DNA of 32,500 nucleotides from Lobosporangium transversale (taxonomy: Eukaryota > Mortierellomycota > Mortierellomycetes > Mortierellales > Mortierellaceae), in the NCBI RefSeq assembly GCF_002105155.1, contig NW_019029071.1:1-32500 (forward strand), given 5' to 3'. The notes under the pieces are model-generated. The model made no database searches. It was not told the DNA's origin and saw only the letters and a list, made by a program, of their open reading frames with translations. Of the stretch, positions 20,328-32,423 are shown piece after piece. Each line of letters opens with the position of its first letter. Positions within the stretch are counted from its first letter, which is position 1. Both the position numbers and the translations under genes were made by a program.

Positions 20328-21575
20328 ATGCTCTTGTCTTCATCTCACAGGAGTCTGTCCCATAAGGCTGTTGCTAATAGCAGCAGCAACAGCAGCCTCA
20401 AACGTTTGTCATCACGGTCAAAGTCACGTTCCTCAGTCTTTTCTCGCAATCATAAACGTTCTTTCCGCACAACAGCCGCACTCCCTCTTTTCCTCATCCT
20501 CTTCAGCTTGCTTTTGATTTCAAGCCTTGTTCCTCAGGCTTCGGCTGCACCTCTTCAACCAGGATTCTGTCCAGATTGTCAGACGTTCGCCTTGGCCATC
20601 AAGCCCTGTGGCGGAACATTTGAACCCAAGGATATTGAAATCAATGGCATGTACAACCCACCTCAATCAGTCGCCAAGTGTGCCTGTTCAGATATCATGC
20701 AAAAAGTTCTCTGGACCTGTGCTCGATGTGAACTGTTGGCAGGCTTTACCAACGCAAAGACTCCTCCACCTCAGATGTATCAGACCCAATGCATGAGTTG
20801 GGGCATCACCATTGACGCTTGGCGTGCTCCTTATACTGGTGATGTCGTTGCCGGAACAAACACCGCTCCCTTGAACGGCGAGGGCGGAGTCCCCGCCAAC
20901 CCTGTCCCCACCAGCAACCCCGCCAACCCTCCAGGAGGATCTGGTAATGGAGGCGGATCTGGCAGCAACCCACCTTCAGGCACCTCCGCCGCTGTTCCTA
21001 CTAACTCTAATGGCAGCCCTGTTGAACCATCTGAATCAGAGGGCGGTGGTCCCAATGGAACTGCGATTGGTATCTCACTTGGTATCATTGGTGTTGCTGC
21101 TGTCGGAGGCGCAGCCGCTGTGATTATGATGAAGCGTAGCCGTCGTCGACATGAGCCTTTGGAATTGGATGACACATATGTTGGAATGGATCATCAATGG
21201 GAAAAACCCGCTCGTTCACAATCGCCTTCAATGCCACCAGCCGTTGCTAGTGGAGCACCCGTGGCCTCGCGTGGACCCATGCACCGACCCTCACCTTTCG
21301 AAAGTCGTCCCGGCGGTAGTTCTGGTGGAAGTGTTGTTGGTGGTTATGATCCTCAATATGACAACTATGATCATCACGGTCATCCCGGCGGTAACAATTA
21401 CGAGTATGGACACCATCAAGCTGCTCCAGGATATGATGGATATGATGGATACAATAATGGGGGTTACCAGCAAGGATATGCCGGCCATGGTCAAGAATAT
21501 GGTTATGAACACGCTGTACCAACTTCTGGCCCCTTCCAAGGTGCCAAGCCCAGTGAGAAAGGACAATACTTGTAA
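20328..21575 (+). CDS. Type I single-pass membrane protein, Cys-rich ectodomain, Gly/Tyr-rich tail; function unknown
   Basis: Single-exon gene, 415 aa from the ATG at 20328. An ATG 63 bases upstream in the same frame adds only a Lys-rich stretch encoded by poly-A, so I prefer the later one. A basic Ser/Arg-rich leader (residues 1-48) precedes a hydrophobic core (about 50-68) and a likely signal cleavage after QASA (about 73). The ectodomain has eight cysteines (about 81, 84, 94, 118, 120, 131, 134, 155), including CPDC, CAC and CARC. A Gly/Pro/Ser/Asn linker (about 175-243) leads to one transmembrane helix (about 245-268), stopped by KRSRRR. The cytosolic tail is rich in Gly, Tyr, His and Pro. 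The layout resembles fungal cell-surface sensors or wall-anchored receptors, but that is architecture only; I do not recognise the family. It is convergent with the mannosyltransferase gene downstream. Confidence 0.85.
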   Translation: MLLSSSHRSLSHKAVANSSSNSSLKRLSSRSKSRSSVFSRNHKRSFRTTAALPLFLILFSLLLISSLVPQASAAPLQPGFCPDCQTFALAIKPCGGTFEPKDIEINGMYNPPQSVAKCACSDIMQKVLWTCARCELLAGFTNAKTPPPQMYQTQCMSWGITIDAWRAPYTGDVVAGTNTAPLNGEGGVPANPVPTSNPANPPGGSGNGGGSGSNPPSGTSAAVPTNSNGSPVEPSESEGGGPNGTAIGISLGIIGVAAVGGAAAVIMMKRSRRRHEPLELDDTYVGMDHQWEKPARSQSPSMPPAVASGAPVASRGPMHRPSPFESRPGGSSGGSVVGGYDPQYDNYDHHGHPGGNNYEYGHHQAAPGYDGYDGYNNGGYQQGYAGHGQEYGYEHAVPTSGPFQGAKPSEKGQYL

Positions 21576-22026
21576 AAAAAAAAAAAAAAAAAAGAACAAA
21601 AACATTCTTTTTTTTTTATTTTATTTTAGATAGCAAGTAGCCTTTCTTGACCCTGGTCTTTACATAACCTAACCTAACCTAACCTAACCTAACCTATCCT
21701 ATCACCCTCTGTGTTATTGTCTTTGCTCCTCTCCTTCTTTTACCCTCTTCCCTCATCTCAATTACAAATATACCGTAGAAAAAAAAAGATAAAAAAAGAT
21801 AAAAAAAAAAAAAAAGATGTTTGTGCCGTAATGATAAATATATAAATATATACATATAAAGGATGACTTTTCTTTCTTTTTAATGCAAACAATAATCCCA
21901 ATAGACACTCCTAATTCAACATGAAACCATTGATTGATACATACAAGTGTATATTAATACAAATATATCATCAATGCTTGATCATAAATTCTGCTTTGCC
22001 CATTTGTGCGACCCAGTTATCGGAGC
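21576..22026. other. 3' intergenic region between convergent genes
   Basis: It contains a poly-A run directly after the stop codon (from 21574), a TAACC array, and A-rich and TATA-rich sequence at 21780-21860. It should hold the 3' UTRs of both convergent genes. No AATAAA hexamer stands out for either gene. Confidence 0.5.
21665..21704 (+). repeat. (TAACC)x8 tandem array, equivalent to (TTAGG)n
   Basis: Eight perfect TAACC units are followed by TATCC and TATC. On the other strand it reads TTAGG repeats, one G short of the usual fungal TTAGGG telomere unit. It lies inside ordinary gene-bearing DNA, so it is interstitial. Confidence 0.92.
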
Positions 22027-22173
22027 CTAAACTGCTGGACTGCTGCTTCTGTCCTGTTGCTGTTGTTGTTCCGATCCTGACTTCTCCATCACTATCTGCT
22101 GCTTCTCTTGAAGACCTTGGGCCCCAGCTTCTGTAGTTGTCCCACTTTGACGTTCATCTCGTTCTTTCGACGT

Positions 22174-22234
<61 letters not shown>

Positions 22235-24023
22235 ACTGGGACCCCAACCTCATCTGGATCATAGAAATTACTCTCCCAATCATCATTATCATCTTCATCA
22301 CCATTCTTTTTTGCTTCTTCTTTTACAGCCAGCTTGATGTCTTTCAAAGGATCAGCAGGATTTCTGTTTGGATTCCAATCACAGGAATATTTCCATCCAC
22401 CCAAGGACCTTAACCGTTCACAGCTGGCATGAGAACCTATAGAGTAAGAGATAGAACCATAGGCCAGGTTCGAGAAGCTAAAACAGGACAAGATCACGAC
22501 TGATATCAATGCTAGCCCAGTCAAGTGCCGAAGACGGGTTGGCCAACGCTGCCAGGCTCGGTCCAGTCGTGAGACCAATAACAAGATTGAGAAATAAAGC
22601 GCTGGCAAGTAATGATGTAGATAGAGCTGACGAGACATGAAGAAGAAGGGGATATAGTGGATGGCCCAACCTGCAAAGAACGTTCCAGATGCCACTGCAT
22701 AGAATGGGGTTATACCTTTTTTTTTTTTTTTTTCAGAGGTAAATAAAAAAAAAAGAAAAAAAAGAAAAGAAAAGCAATGTTAGCAACTACGATAAGCACA
22801 GATATGAGATCCAACATGGATTAGGGCTTACCGAAGCGATCTCGTTCAATCTTGGTCTCTGTTTTGCTCAGAAGGAACTTGATCGCATTTGAGAATGTGG
22901 TCAGGATATAGAGCGCGACCGCTGCGGTAGCAGTCCACCAAAGGATTGGATTTCCCATGAAATGAACATAATGGCTTGAACGCTTATCAGTATAATAATC
23001 CATGCCTTGTCGCATGAGTGGCCATGACCAAGGTCGAGACCCGTCCAAGGCTTTTAGTTTCTCATCCCAATGACCATCTCTATTCACAGGTGCGCTCAGA
23101 TCATGATGGGTCCACCACATGACTCGATTCAATTCAAGGAACTTTTGGAAGAATGTTAAGGGCTTATACGAGAGCGAAGGCGTTGACGATGGTACTGTCA
23201 ATAGGAGAGAGGAAGTACACAGATAGGAGAGATGGATTTTAGTACAGCAATGAACCCCATAGAGATATTAAAAAAAAAAAAAGCAAATGAAAAGCATTAA
23301 AACGAATATTTACAGTGCGAATTGACGTTCTGGTCAACGATGAAGATAGTGTTAGCCCTCTGACGATCGCCTTGGATACATGTCACTTCTTGATAGGTCG
23401 AGTGAGGCGCTCTGAAGACTTTGTGAGAGTGTAAGTAACACTGATGTTTTTCATTCCATAGTTTGAACCCTTTAATCGAATGCCACTGCTTCTTGAACTC
23501 TGTCTTGATCTCCGCTGCTCCAAATTCCATATCCTTTTTCAACAGCTTATTATTATTATTATTATTCAAAGTTGTTCCTGAGGTAGGTTGTTGACTTTGA
23601 TCTTTATGATCATCCTTATTAATGTTTTTATTCATCGCCCCATAATTATCTGCCAATCCTGGGACCACTCCTTCGGCGACGAGCTCGACTCTCCAGATGG
23701 CCTCCTCTGTCGGATGTTTCCTCCACCTAATCCCTCGGACTTCTCTCAAGAACGTTTTATTGGAGCCCAAGGATTCAATATCGTTGGTCGCAAGGGCCAC
23801 TTTGGAATAACAATGGCGAAGTCGAATCTGATCTCCTTCAAAGACAAAACCATCAAACGTCGCTGTTGGGTTCATTTTCCGTGCTATTTTCTGTCTAGCA
23901 TGTTTTTGACGAAGTTTGGGGTCTGCAGGATAGATCTGCCAGCAAGTAAGATCATCGTCCCATTCAACGAGCTGGATAGCTTGATCTATGAAGGTTAGAG
24001 GAAAGGGAACACGATTGTTATTA

Positions 24024-24054
<31 letters not shown>

Positions 24055-24641
24055 TAACAAGAACAAGAACAAGAACAAGCTCTAAACGGTTATTTTCCTA
24101 TATCCTTTTATCTCCTTACCTTTGGAACCCTCTCGCGTGTATTCTCCAGGCATGGTATGAATCCAACCACCATTGGTGTTGGCGTGACGGATATGGACCT
24201 TTGAATCCCATGCGATATCTATAAAAAAGAAAAAAGAAAAAAGAAAAAAGTACCGAAAAAAGATATTTTAAATCGGCGTTAAATAATGAGGTTGGTTGAT
24301 TTTGACACTTGCTCTCCCCATATGGGATTTCTCTTCTCTTTTTTCCTTTTTTTTTGTTTTGTTTGCCCCATTATTTACCAGCCATGACTGGCAACACATC
24401 ATGTCCTTCCAGTGTCATTTGGAATTGTGGACTGACCCAGACGTTGCCAGAGCCAGACTTTGGAAGTAACTTGAAGTCCACAGCATAAAGTCCAACATAG
24501 AGCACTGCTGGCAAGACAAGGAGACAGACAAATAATGCTACGAATTGCTTAGAAAAGTTTCGCTATAATAATAATAATAATAATAATATATAAAGAGTAT
24601 CAAGCTCCGTACCAACTATACTTATTTTAACGAAGGTGCTT

Positions 24642-24676
<35 letters not shown>

Positions 24677-25170
24677 TACTGTGCTGACATAGAGTGTAGT
24701 CCTGGACTCCTGTAAGTATTTGAGTACACACACACCAATAGTAGCAATAGTAAAGAGCCCAACCCATTTGACACTATGAAGGATAATAATAACAATAGTA
24801 TATAATAATAATAAAAGTAATAATGAGAAGAGGGTAAGTAATATGGAATAAAAAAATCTCTTTTAGTTCAAGATGAAAGTAAGTTAGTTTTTTTTTTTTT
24901 TTTTTTTTTTTTTAATAAAAAAAAAAAAAAGAATTACCTGCTTGACAAGAACAAGGAGAATCCCGTCTGAATCAACCAAAAGCACCAACCACTAGTAAAA
25001 GGACGATTGCGGTGGTTATAAAAATTGATCCATGCCAGCACTGTGTAGCCCATGAACAGTAGCATGGGTGCATCCAACAGGATAAATCGACTCTGCGTAA
25101 TCATGGCATTTTCTATGCATTTTATGCGATTCGATTTTTCTTTTTTAGAAAGTCGTGCGAGTCAAAAAAA

Positions 25171-25201
<31 letters not shown>

Positions 25202-27045
25202 TAAAAAGGAAAAAAGAAAAAAGAAAAAGAAAAAGAAAATCCTTACCAAAGGTAATAAAGATTGCGCAAATGATCGCCGCTTGTGTTGAATGGCCGGATC
25301 TCTTCATCGTTAGATATGAAATAGGGATCAACCCCGCTCCACAAGCAGCTGCAAACATTCGCATTCCGATATAAGGGACATTGTTCTTGTACAAACTGTT
25401 GACATGTCACATCCACATACAAAAAAAAAAAAAAAAAAAAAAAAAAAAGGTTGGTTGGTAGCTGATCGGGTCGCGTTATTTCTCAAATTCCAAGATATTG
25501 CCATCAAATGTATAAGACTGGTGCTTACTTTCCAGGCACAAAATCAAAGTTTCCGTCAAATCGAAGCAAGTAGGCGACTGCAGTGTAGAGTAACTTTCCC
25601 AAGGGTGGGTGGACATCCATGAAGAATTCACCTTTAAGGTAATCGACTGTAAATCCTCCAAAATACTGCTCATCGGATCTAGATTACATGTAATATGATG
25701 CGATCAACAAATCAGATGGGTGAGCTGCGTTGCGATAGAAACTCATTTGGAATGTAATTTCACCTGTGCTCCTATTTTTAATAATTCCAATGCGCTTTTT
25801 TTGTTTGTTTGTTTTGTTAGGGACAACAGGAGTAACAGTTGTTTTTCTCCCCCCCCTCTTCGCCCATCCATACCATCTGTCCAAGTCAACATTCCACATT
25901 ATGCTGATATTACAAATATGGAGAGAGTGAGAGGCAGTATGAAGTGAAAAGCGCAGAAAGATAAAGGCCATAACACCATAAATCACTTACACAACAGCGC
26001 GAGGGATAGCCAGCTTCCAGATGCGTACCAGTGTTGCGATTGCCGTCAAGGTCGCAATCAAGATCATCTGTCCCCTTGAGCTTTCCCAGCCCTTCTTTGA
26101 GAGCTGCTTCCTCTTCCATTTTTCATGCTCGTTCAACCCATCGTCATCGCTATCAATATCTTCATAAGGATCTGCAGAGGGTAGCAATAAATCCCAATCG
26201 TTGAAGATGTCCCGGACGCCAATACGGCCTCCTTTACCTCCCGCCCCTCCTTTTTTGCCTGTTGTTGTGGCTTTACGGAGTGCTATCCTTGTATTCATCT
26301 TCCTTCGCTCATCACAACTGTCTGGACCACTATCCATGCCATCGCTCATATAATCTTCATTCGATCGATAAGATCCAGGTCGGAATGTTCTTCCGACCTT
26401 GCGGCTGAAAAAACCCCCTGTACTGCCAGCATCTGAGGAACACTCTCTTTGAGAAGCAGATGCACTCGAACTAAGTGAGGCCAGTCCTGGGGAATATGGA
26501 TTATCTTCTTCATCTGCATCTCCACCTAGTAGGCTCGTATCAATGTTGAGAGACGTCTCTGAGGCACTACTATGGACCCTAGAGCGAGTGTCATAGTAAG
26601 TCCGGACCGAGCTTGAGATGCCAGAGTCGTAGCCCGCACCAGCGGTCCTTCTACGATACGAGTTACTAGCGCTCGTACTCCTATTGCCGCCTCCGTTACG
26701 TTGATGTTGTTGTGAATTGATAAAAGGTGGTGTTGATCTATAGGGAGATCCTGGTGGTAAAATGGGTGATGGGGGTCCTGACTCGTAACTATCGTAGCCC
26801 GATACACTGGCTGCAGCACTATTATTGGCTCCAAAATAAAGACCTTCTCCTTCATCATGGCTAAGAGGTGTTCCGGGGCGAGAGCCATAGTGGTTTTGAT
26901 ATGGGTTAGAGCCACGGTGTTGTTGAGATGTGTGGCTATCGCCTTGATTAGAGTGTATTGAGGAGACACTGCCCGCACGGGATCTCACCGGGTTTGAGAA
27001 CGGAAGTTCAGAGGATCTACCTGGATTATAACCCCCGAACGCCAT
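22027..27045 (-). CDS. Dolichyl-phosphate-mannose protein O-mannosyltransferase (PMT family)
   Basis: PMTs are multi-pass ER membrane enzymes that move mannose from dolichyl-phosphate-mannose to Ser/Thr of secreted proteins. Exons in transcript order: 27045-25991, 25678-25529, 25395-25247, 25112-24938, 24773-24680, 24562-24379, 24218-24120, 23985-23314, 23194-22832, 22694-22027; GT-AG introns, 3609 nt, 1202 aa. The catalytic loop is SDEQYFGG (D354, E355) followed by FFMDVHPPLGKLL. Further PMT motifs are ENAMITQSRFILLDAP and SSSVKWVGLFT. MIR repeats span about 603-880, and RQLYLHHYLPALYF lies in the last membrane part. Oddities: a Ser/Gly-rich extension of over 300 residues before the first helix (about 324), an Asn run inside the MIR region, a first MIR repeat with WIHTM where LHSH is usual, and a poly-Gln tail (20 Gln at 1135-1154). 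Subfamily unresolved; the ILLDAP motif and the GWKYSC end look PMT1-like. Confidence 0.95.
22174..22233 (-). repeat. Alternating CAA/CAG repeat encoding 20 Gln
   Basis: The 60 bases encode 20 glutamines, mostly as CAGCAA hexamers, in the C-terminal tail of the mannosyltransferase. Alternation of codons implies expansion by a 6 bp unit and makes the tract more stable than pure CAG. A second short run of five Gln lies about 35 residues later. Confidence 0.95.
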
Positions 27046-27880
27046 TTTTTTTTTTTTTTTTTTTTTTTTTGCTCGTTTACGTTTTCTTTTTTCTTTTTCT
27101 TTTAAAGCAAGATGTTACTATCTTATCCAACAAGAAGGTTATAATATATCAAATAATTAAATAATTTTTTTAAAAAAAAAAAAAATAATAATCAAGTATC
27201 ATGAGGCCATGAAGGATATGTAACCGAGAAAAAAAAAAAAAAAAAAAAAAAAAAAAGAAATATAGATAGATGAGAATGAAGGAAAGGAAAAAGAAAGAGA
27301 AGAAAGAAGGAAATGTTATTCTTATCCGACGCGTTAGGAACATGAGGAAAAAGGTGGCAATAAAAAGGGACAGATGTATATACATGTGTAGTTGGTTCAG
27401 TAAGAAGGAGAGGGGCCTTTCCTTCTCCATATTATTCTATTCTTCCCCTCTCTCTACCTTTTCTCCTCACCATCTTTTGTACTTTTTTTTTTTTTTTTTT
27501 TCTTTTTCGATTGTTCGGCTTGAATCAGAAGAATCTGAAAGCATTAAATGAAAAAAAAGGGATATTAAGGTCCACCATAGACAAGGAATGTCCCTTTGAA
27601 TTTTTGTGGAGAATATCAGTGTTCCAGAAGGAGACACCAGCCCCGCAGCTGATTCTGGTATACGCGTTTTACTATCAAGCTTCAATGAAGTCAATCTTGA
27701 GAGGAATAATAAATATATAAATAGCATTGATAGTTAAAAGATCCGTTAGCAAGCAATGGCCTTTCACTTTGTAATGGCTAAAAGAAAGTCGAATGAATCT
27801 CATCGAGCTTAATCAATCTTCATCCTCATCTTGAAGAAACATGTCTTGTTTCATTAAGAATTTGCCACCAATTTTTACGC

Positions 27881-27913
<33 letters not shown>

Positions 27914-29911
27914 CCTTCTTCATTTTCATGCATGTCTAATTTGTCACTCTAATTGTGCAAAAAATATAACACACATACACACACACCTACACTTGCCGAA
28001 CTTGCCATTTCCATTTTACTTTTCTGGTGTTTGTGGAATAAAAAATACAAACAAGATGGATTTTGTTTTTATTATCCTTCGAAATATGTATAACAAAAAA
28101 AAAAGATTTGGCGTAATGTGCGTGATTTCGTAATATTGAAACAAGGAATTACCAGAGGCGGGAAGATTCTCTTTTTTCTTCTTCTTCCTCTTCTTCTTCA
28201 ACAATTCCAGTGCAAGTTATAGGTTACTGCATAACAGGAGCATTATAAAAAAAAAAAATAAAAAATAAAAAATAAAAAATAAAAAATAAAAAAAACCTAG
28301 TGGAGTGTGCAACTGGGCAAAACTGGGCTTTGGAGGTCTGTTCACGTTGGTCAGTGCACCCAATTTTTTTTTTTTTTTTTTTTTTTTTTGGATCATCTTT
28401 ATCCATTTCATTAAACCAAATAGAAAAAGATGGAAAGAATGGAAAGAATTGAAAGAATAAGGCGTAATGTCCCAATGGTTAAATTATACATCTTTTTTCC
28501 AGTATCCTTTGTGCCTTCGTCCACACCGCGGAACAATAAGGAAAAGGAAAAGGAAAAGGAAAGGGAAAGGGAAAGGGAAAGGTGTGACTTTATCTCTCTA
28601 TCAACACGAAGTTCCTTTTTCAGGTTTGGAAAAAAAGAGCAATCTGCACAGCATGGTTCTCTTTACTTTATTATTATATATCAATATTATTAATATTATT
28701 TCCTTGTTCTCTTGCTCGCTATCATTCATTGCATTCTACTCTGCATTAGTGCTTCACATCCTTATCTGCGAAACGACAACACTTTTTTTTATCGCAACTG
28801 GGAAACACGCCACAATTTTCTGCGCTGATTAGTGGACCGAGTCCAATCCGAAGTTGATAGCCTAGCTCCTATTTCTTTCTTTCTTTCTTTTTGTAGCACT
28901 GCCTTGTTATCAATCCGTATCTTATTTGGATGTGCATGACAAGAGAGGATAGAAAGGTATTTGCAATAGAGAAAAAAAAAAAAAAAAAAAAAAAGTCATA
29001 GCGTCTGTTCTGTAATCTAAAAAAGCTAATAAACCAGCAATATTACGCGACAAGGGGAACCAATTTCTATTCAATCTCCTTTAATTAAAACAGGTCTAGA
29101 TGCCATGTCCCAATGTCCCAATGTCCCATGTCTTTTTTTTTTTTTTTTTTTTTTTTATCCTTCCTTCCATCTTCATCGTGGAAAGGACAGTTTATGTAGA
29201 GGACACCCCATGTGCCTATATATCTTTTGTTATTATCTTTTAAACATTTGTCTACTGGTTCATATACACGTACCAAAGATAGCCAAATCTGTAATGTGAT
29301 GAATGCCGGACAAAGAACCATGGTGATGTTTCCAATAGCTCTTTTCGTATCGCCTAGCCCTTCTCCTCCTTCTAGCCTATTCTCTCTCCTATCCCGAGTC
29401 AACGTTCCCGTAGCCCATCCATTCCGCCAAGAAAAAAAAAATAATAAGAACGTTGCTCAATTGCTTGTTACTGCTGTACGACGTGCAGAAAAAAAAATAA
29501 AGAGCAATTTAAATTTGAAATCCAATGATCCAATGATGTCCATGTCGTGTCATGTTCGCAGTCGTGCTAGGTGAACAGTGCGCCTTTTTTTTTTTTTTTT
29601 TTTTTTTTTTTATTACTTGTTATTTGTTTCGACTCCCCCTCTCACTCACTTTTTCACTTTTTCCACTTTTTTCACGAGTGAGTATAGTAATATATTATAG
29701 GCATGATTATGTTTTATTTTGCAAAGTTGTTGCTTGACCTTGTGTTATTCTCGGCTGATTGCGCCACCACATTGGGAAAGATGTTGAAAAGGGGGGAGGG
29801 AGAGAAAAGGGACAAGAAAGGGGGAACACAGGGAACACAATTGTAATGAGGCTTGTCGGAGACTAGAAACAAAAAAAATACAGTACACACACACAGCACA
29901 CACATACAGAG

Positions 29912-29933
29912 AGAGAGAGAGAGAGAGAGAGAA
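29912..29933 (+). repeat. (GA)n microsatellite
   Basis: About eleven GA dinucleotides follow an (AC)n-like stretch in the gene-poor region. Confidence 0.8.
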
Positions 29934-30675
29934 TGCGAAGCAATGGCAGAGCTAGGCAAGACAAGACAAAGGCAGCGCAAACAAACAATGCAGTTTTTAC
30001 ACTAGTCTAATGAAGAGAGAATGGGGATGAATAAAAATGTACAAGTACTTGACGAATGACTCTTTCAGAAAATGACATGTCAAGTGGACATGAACATGGA
30101 CAAAGGATACATGTACGGGAGATAAAGTACTCTTTTGTCGGTACCTCGTCAAGTTTACCTTTTTCCTTCACTACATGTTGTGTGTATTTATAATATATAT
30201 ATATATTTGTTTTATGTCCTTCACTGCTTCATTCTTGTCATTTTCTTTTTCCTTCTCTTTGTCTGTTCTTGTTACCAAAAAAAAAAAAAAAAAAAAAAAC
30301 AATAAGCCCTGCAGCTCCCCACAATTGATCTGCAAAGAGTAATTTTAATCTCAGCTAACAGACACCTCCAGCTGCGGCCGATGATTGGGTTAGGATCGCG
30401 TATTTTTTTTTTTTTTTTTAAAAAAAATCGATGTCTCGACTCGATTCCTTTCTTTGACTTTCTCAGTTCAGTCATTTCAGTCATTTCAGTCGTTCCTAAA
30501 CCTGTCTCCTTGCAGTTCCGTTTAACTGTTGTTACATATTGTTTGTATCTGTACATTTGTCTGTAAGACTGTAAGTCTATATATTTATATGTCTATGCAG
30601 CCTATGAATATATATTTATTTGTTTGTTTATGTTTATGTTTATGTTTCTTTTTTTTTTTTTTTTTTTTTTTTGCC

Positions 30676-30715
30676 TGTTTGTTTGCTTGTTTGTTTGTTT
30701 GTTTGTTTGTTTGTT
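30676..30715 (+). repeat. (GTTT)n microsatellite after a poly-T run
   Basis: Repeated GTTT units with one GCTT interruption directly follow a T run at 30650-30672. The pattern gives a spurious CLFVCLF-like frame. Confidence 0.85.
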
Positions 30716-32112
30716 ATGGGTTCCTCAAGAGCTGCTTAGAGAACAGAGGTCGGAATGGAGGGAAGAGGGAGAGGATTAGGGAAAATATATGCACGTCGTT
30801 TGAAATGTTCGAACAGGCGTGCAGTAGGTAGCTCTTTCTATTAGTCCGGCACCTTGTTTGATTTAGACAAGCAAGCCAGAAAAAAAAAGAATGTGAGAAA
30901 AAAAAAAAAGAATGTGAGAAAAAAAAAAAGTGGGAGAGGAAAGGCAAAGAAAATAGATTGTGTTTTCCTCCACAACATTCGTGAATAATGTATTGGATCA
31001 TTCGTAACTCTCCAAGGAGAGAAAAGTTGTTTATTTCCCTTCAAGTTCAAAAAACAAAAGAAAAGAAAAACGATCGGCAGACCTACATGCTTATTCGACA
31101 TGATGGTATTATAAATATATATACATTGTAGGTAGGTTAGTTCCAAAATAGTTGTGCTTATGACGCGACATGTTATGTTGACTACACACAAATAAACCGT
31201 AGATACGGGGATAGTATGCAAGCAATATACAAATATCTTTTATTAATATTATTATTATTTTAAAATCCAAAGTAGCTCTTTCGGTCCAGAGTCAGAGAGA
31301 AAAGGATAAGAATAGGGAACCTACATGTACAGAGCGGCCATTCAGGATGAGCTTGTATAAATATATATCTCTGTTTTGGTACTCTACCTCTTCTTGCTGG
31401 TTGCCGAATCAAAAGAAGAATAAACACTGCGTTGCAAGGAAAATGTTCAAAAAAGCGCAACTAAACAGACAAGCAAGGAAAAAAAAAAAAAAAAAAAAAA
31501 AAAAAAGAATAAATAAACAAACCCAGGTCGCATGCATGCATGCCATTAAAATAAATACCTCTTCCATCATCGACAATGACAATGATTCATTTGTTAGTTT
31601 TTTTTTTTTTTTTTTTTTTTTTTATTTTTTATTTTTTATTATTATTATTAGAGGATAATAGCAAACAGTCTTGTCTTTTAGTCTTTTAGTCTTTTATGAA
31701 AAAAAGAAAAGTCCAAAAAAAATAAAAATAAAAAATAAAAAATAAAAAAAATAAAAACTCGTCTATCAATCGATTCATTCCATACTCCTTCTTCTCCTCC
31801 TCCACCTTTACCCACGCGTCAAGCGTCAGTGCCAGTGTCAAAGCCAGTGTCAGTGCGCTCTTTTTCTTTTTTCTTTTATTTTATTTTAATTAGCATTTTA
31901 TTCTTTTTTGAGTAAGTTTGCTTTTACATTCATCACAGCAAACTAAAATCAAATTATTCTATTACATTTCGCTCCCAATGTAAGACAGAGTGGATTGGCC
32001 GATGCGCTTGTGCCCATTCAATTGCACACATGTTTAGATCCTTGAGAGATATGATAACAGATAAACCAGTAACAGATGAAAGTTCAAAAAAAAAAAAAAA
32101 AGTAAAAAAAAA

Positions 32113-32214
32113 TAGAGATAGAGATACGGATACGGATACGGATATAGATACAGATACAGATACAGATACAGACACAGATACAGATACAGATACAGATACA
32201 GATACAGATACAGA
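32113..32214 (+). repeat. (GATACA/GATACG)n hexamer microsatellite, ~100 bp
   Basis: About seventeen GATA-based hexamers run from GATAGA through GATACG to GATACA and end in a GA repeat. All frames are open for some distance because the unit is a multiple of three; the Asp-Thr repeat frame is therefore not evidence of a protein. Confidence 0.9.
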
Positions 32215-32400
32215 AGAGAGAGAGAGAGAAAGGAACGAAATCAGAGATCATAAATGATGGTTACGATAATAACGTTAATAGTAAATCGCGCAAAGAACTC
32301 AGTTTTCTCTCCTTTTTTTTTACCCTCTTATCCTTTCAAAGCAAAGTAAAAAAAGATAAAAATGCATGTCATCGCCACCCCCTCTCTTCGTCAAACCCCT

Positions 32401-32423
32401 TGCTGCTGCTGCTGCTGCTGCTC
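32401..32423 (+). repeat. (TGC)n trinucleotide repeat
   Basis: Seven TGC/GCT units lie near the window end, followed by C/T-rich sequence at 32465-32500. It could be the leader of a gene beyond the window; nothing in the window decides that. Confidence 0.7.

Noticed and set aside
20831..21175. Pro/Gly-rich reverse-strand protein
   Set aside because: It is antisense to the Gly/Pro linker and membrane helix of the 20328 gene.
22108..22413. Poly-Leu / Val-Ala membrane protein on the + strand
   Set aside because: These frames are antisense to the poly-Gln exon of the mannosyltransferase.
32030..32257. Asp-Thr repeat protein
   Set aside because: The frame is produced entirely by the GATACA hexamer and a poly-A run; the reverse frame gives an equally long Ser-Val repeat.
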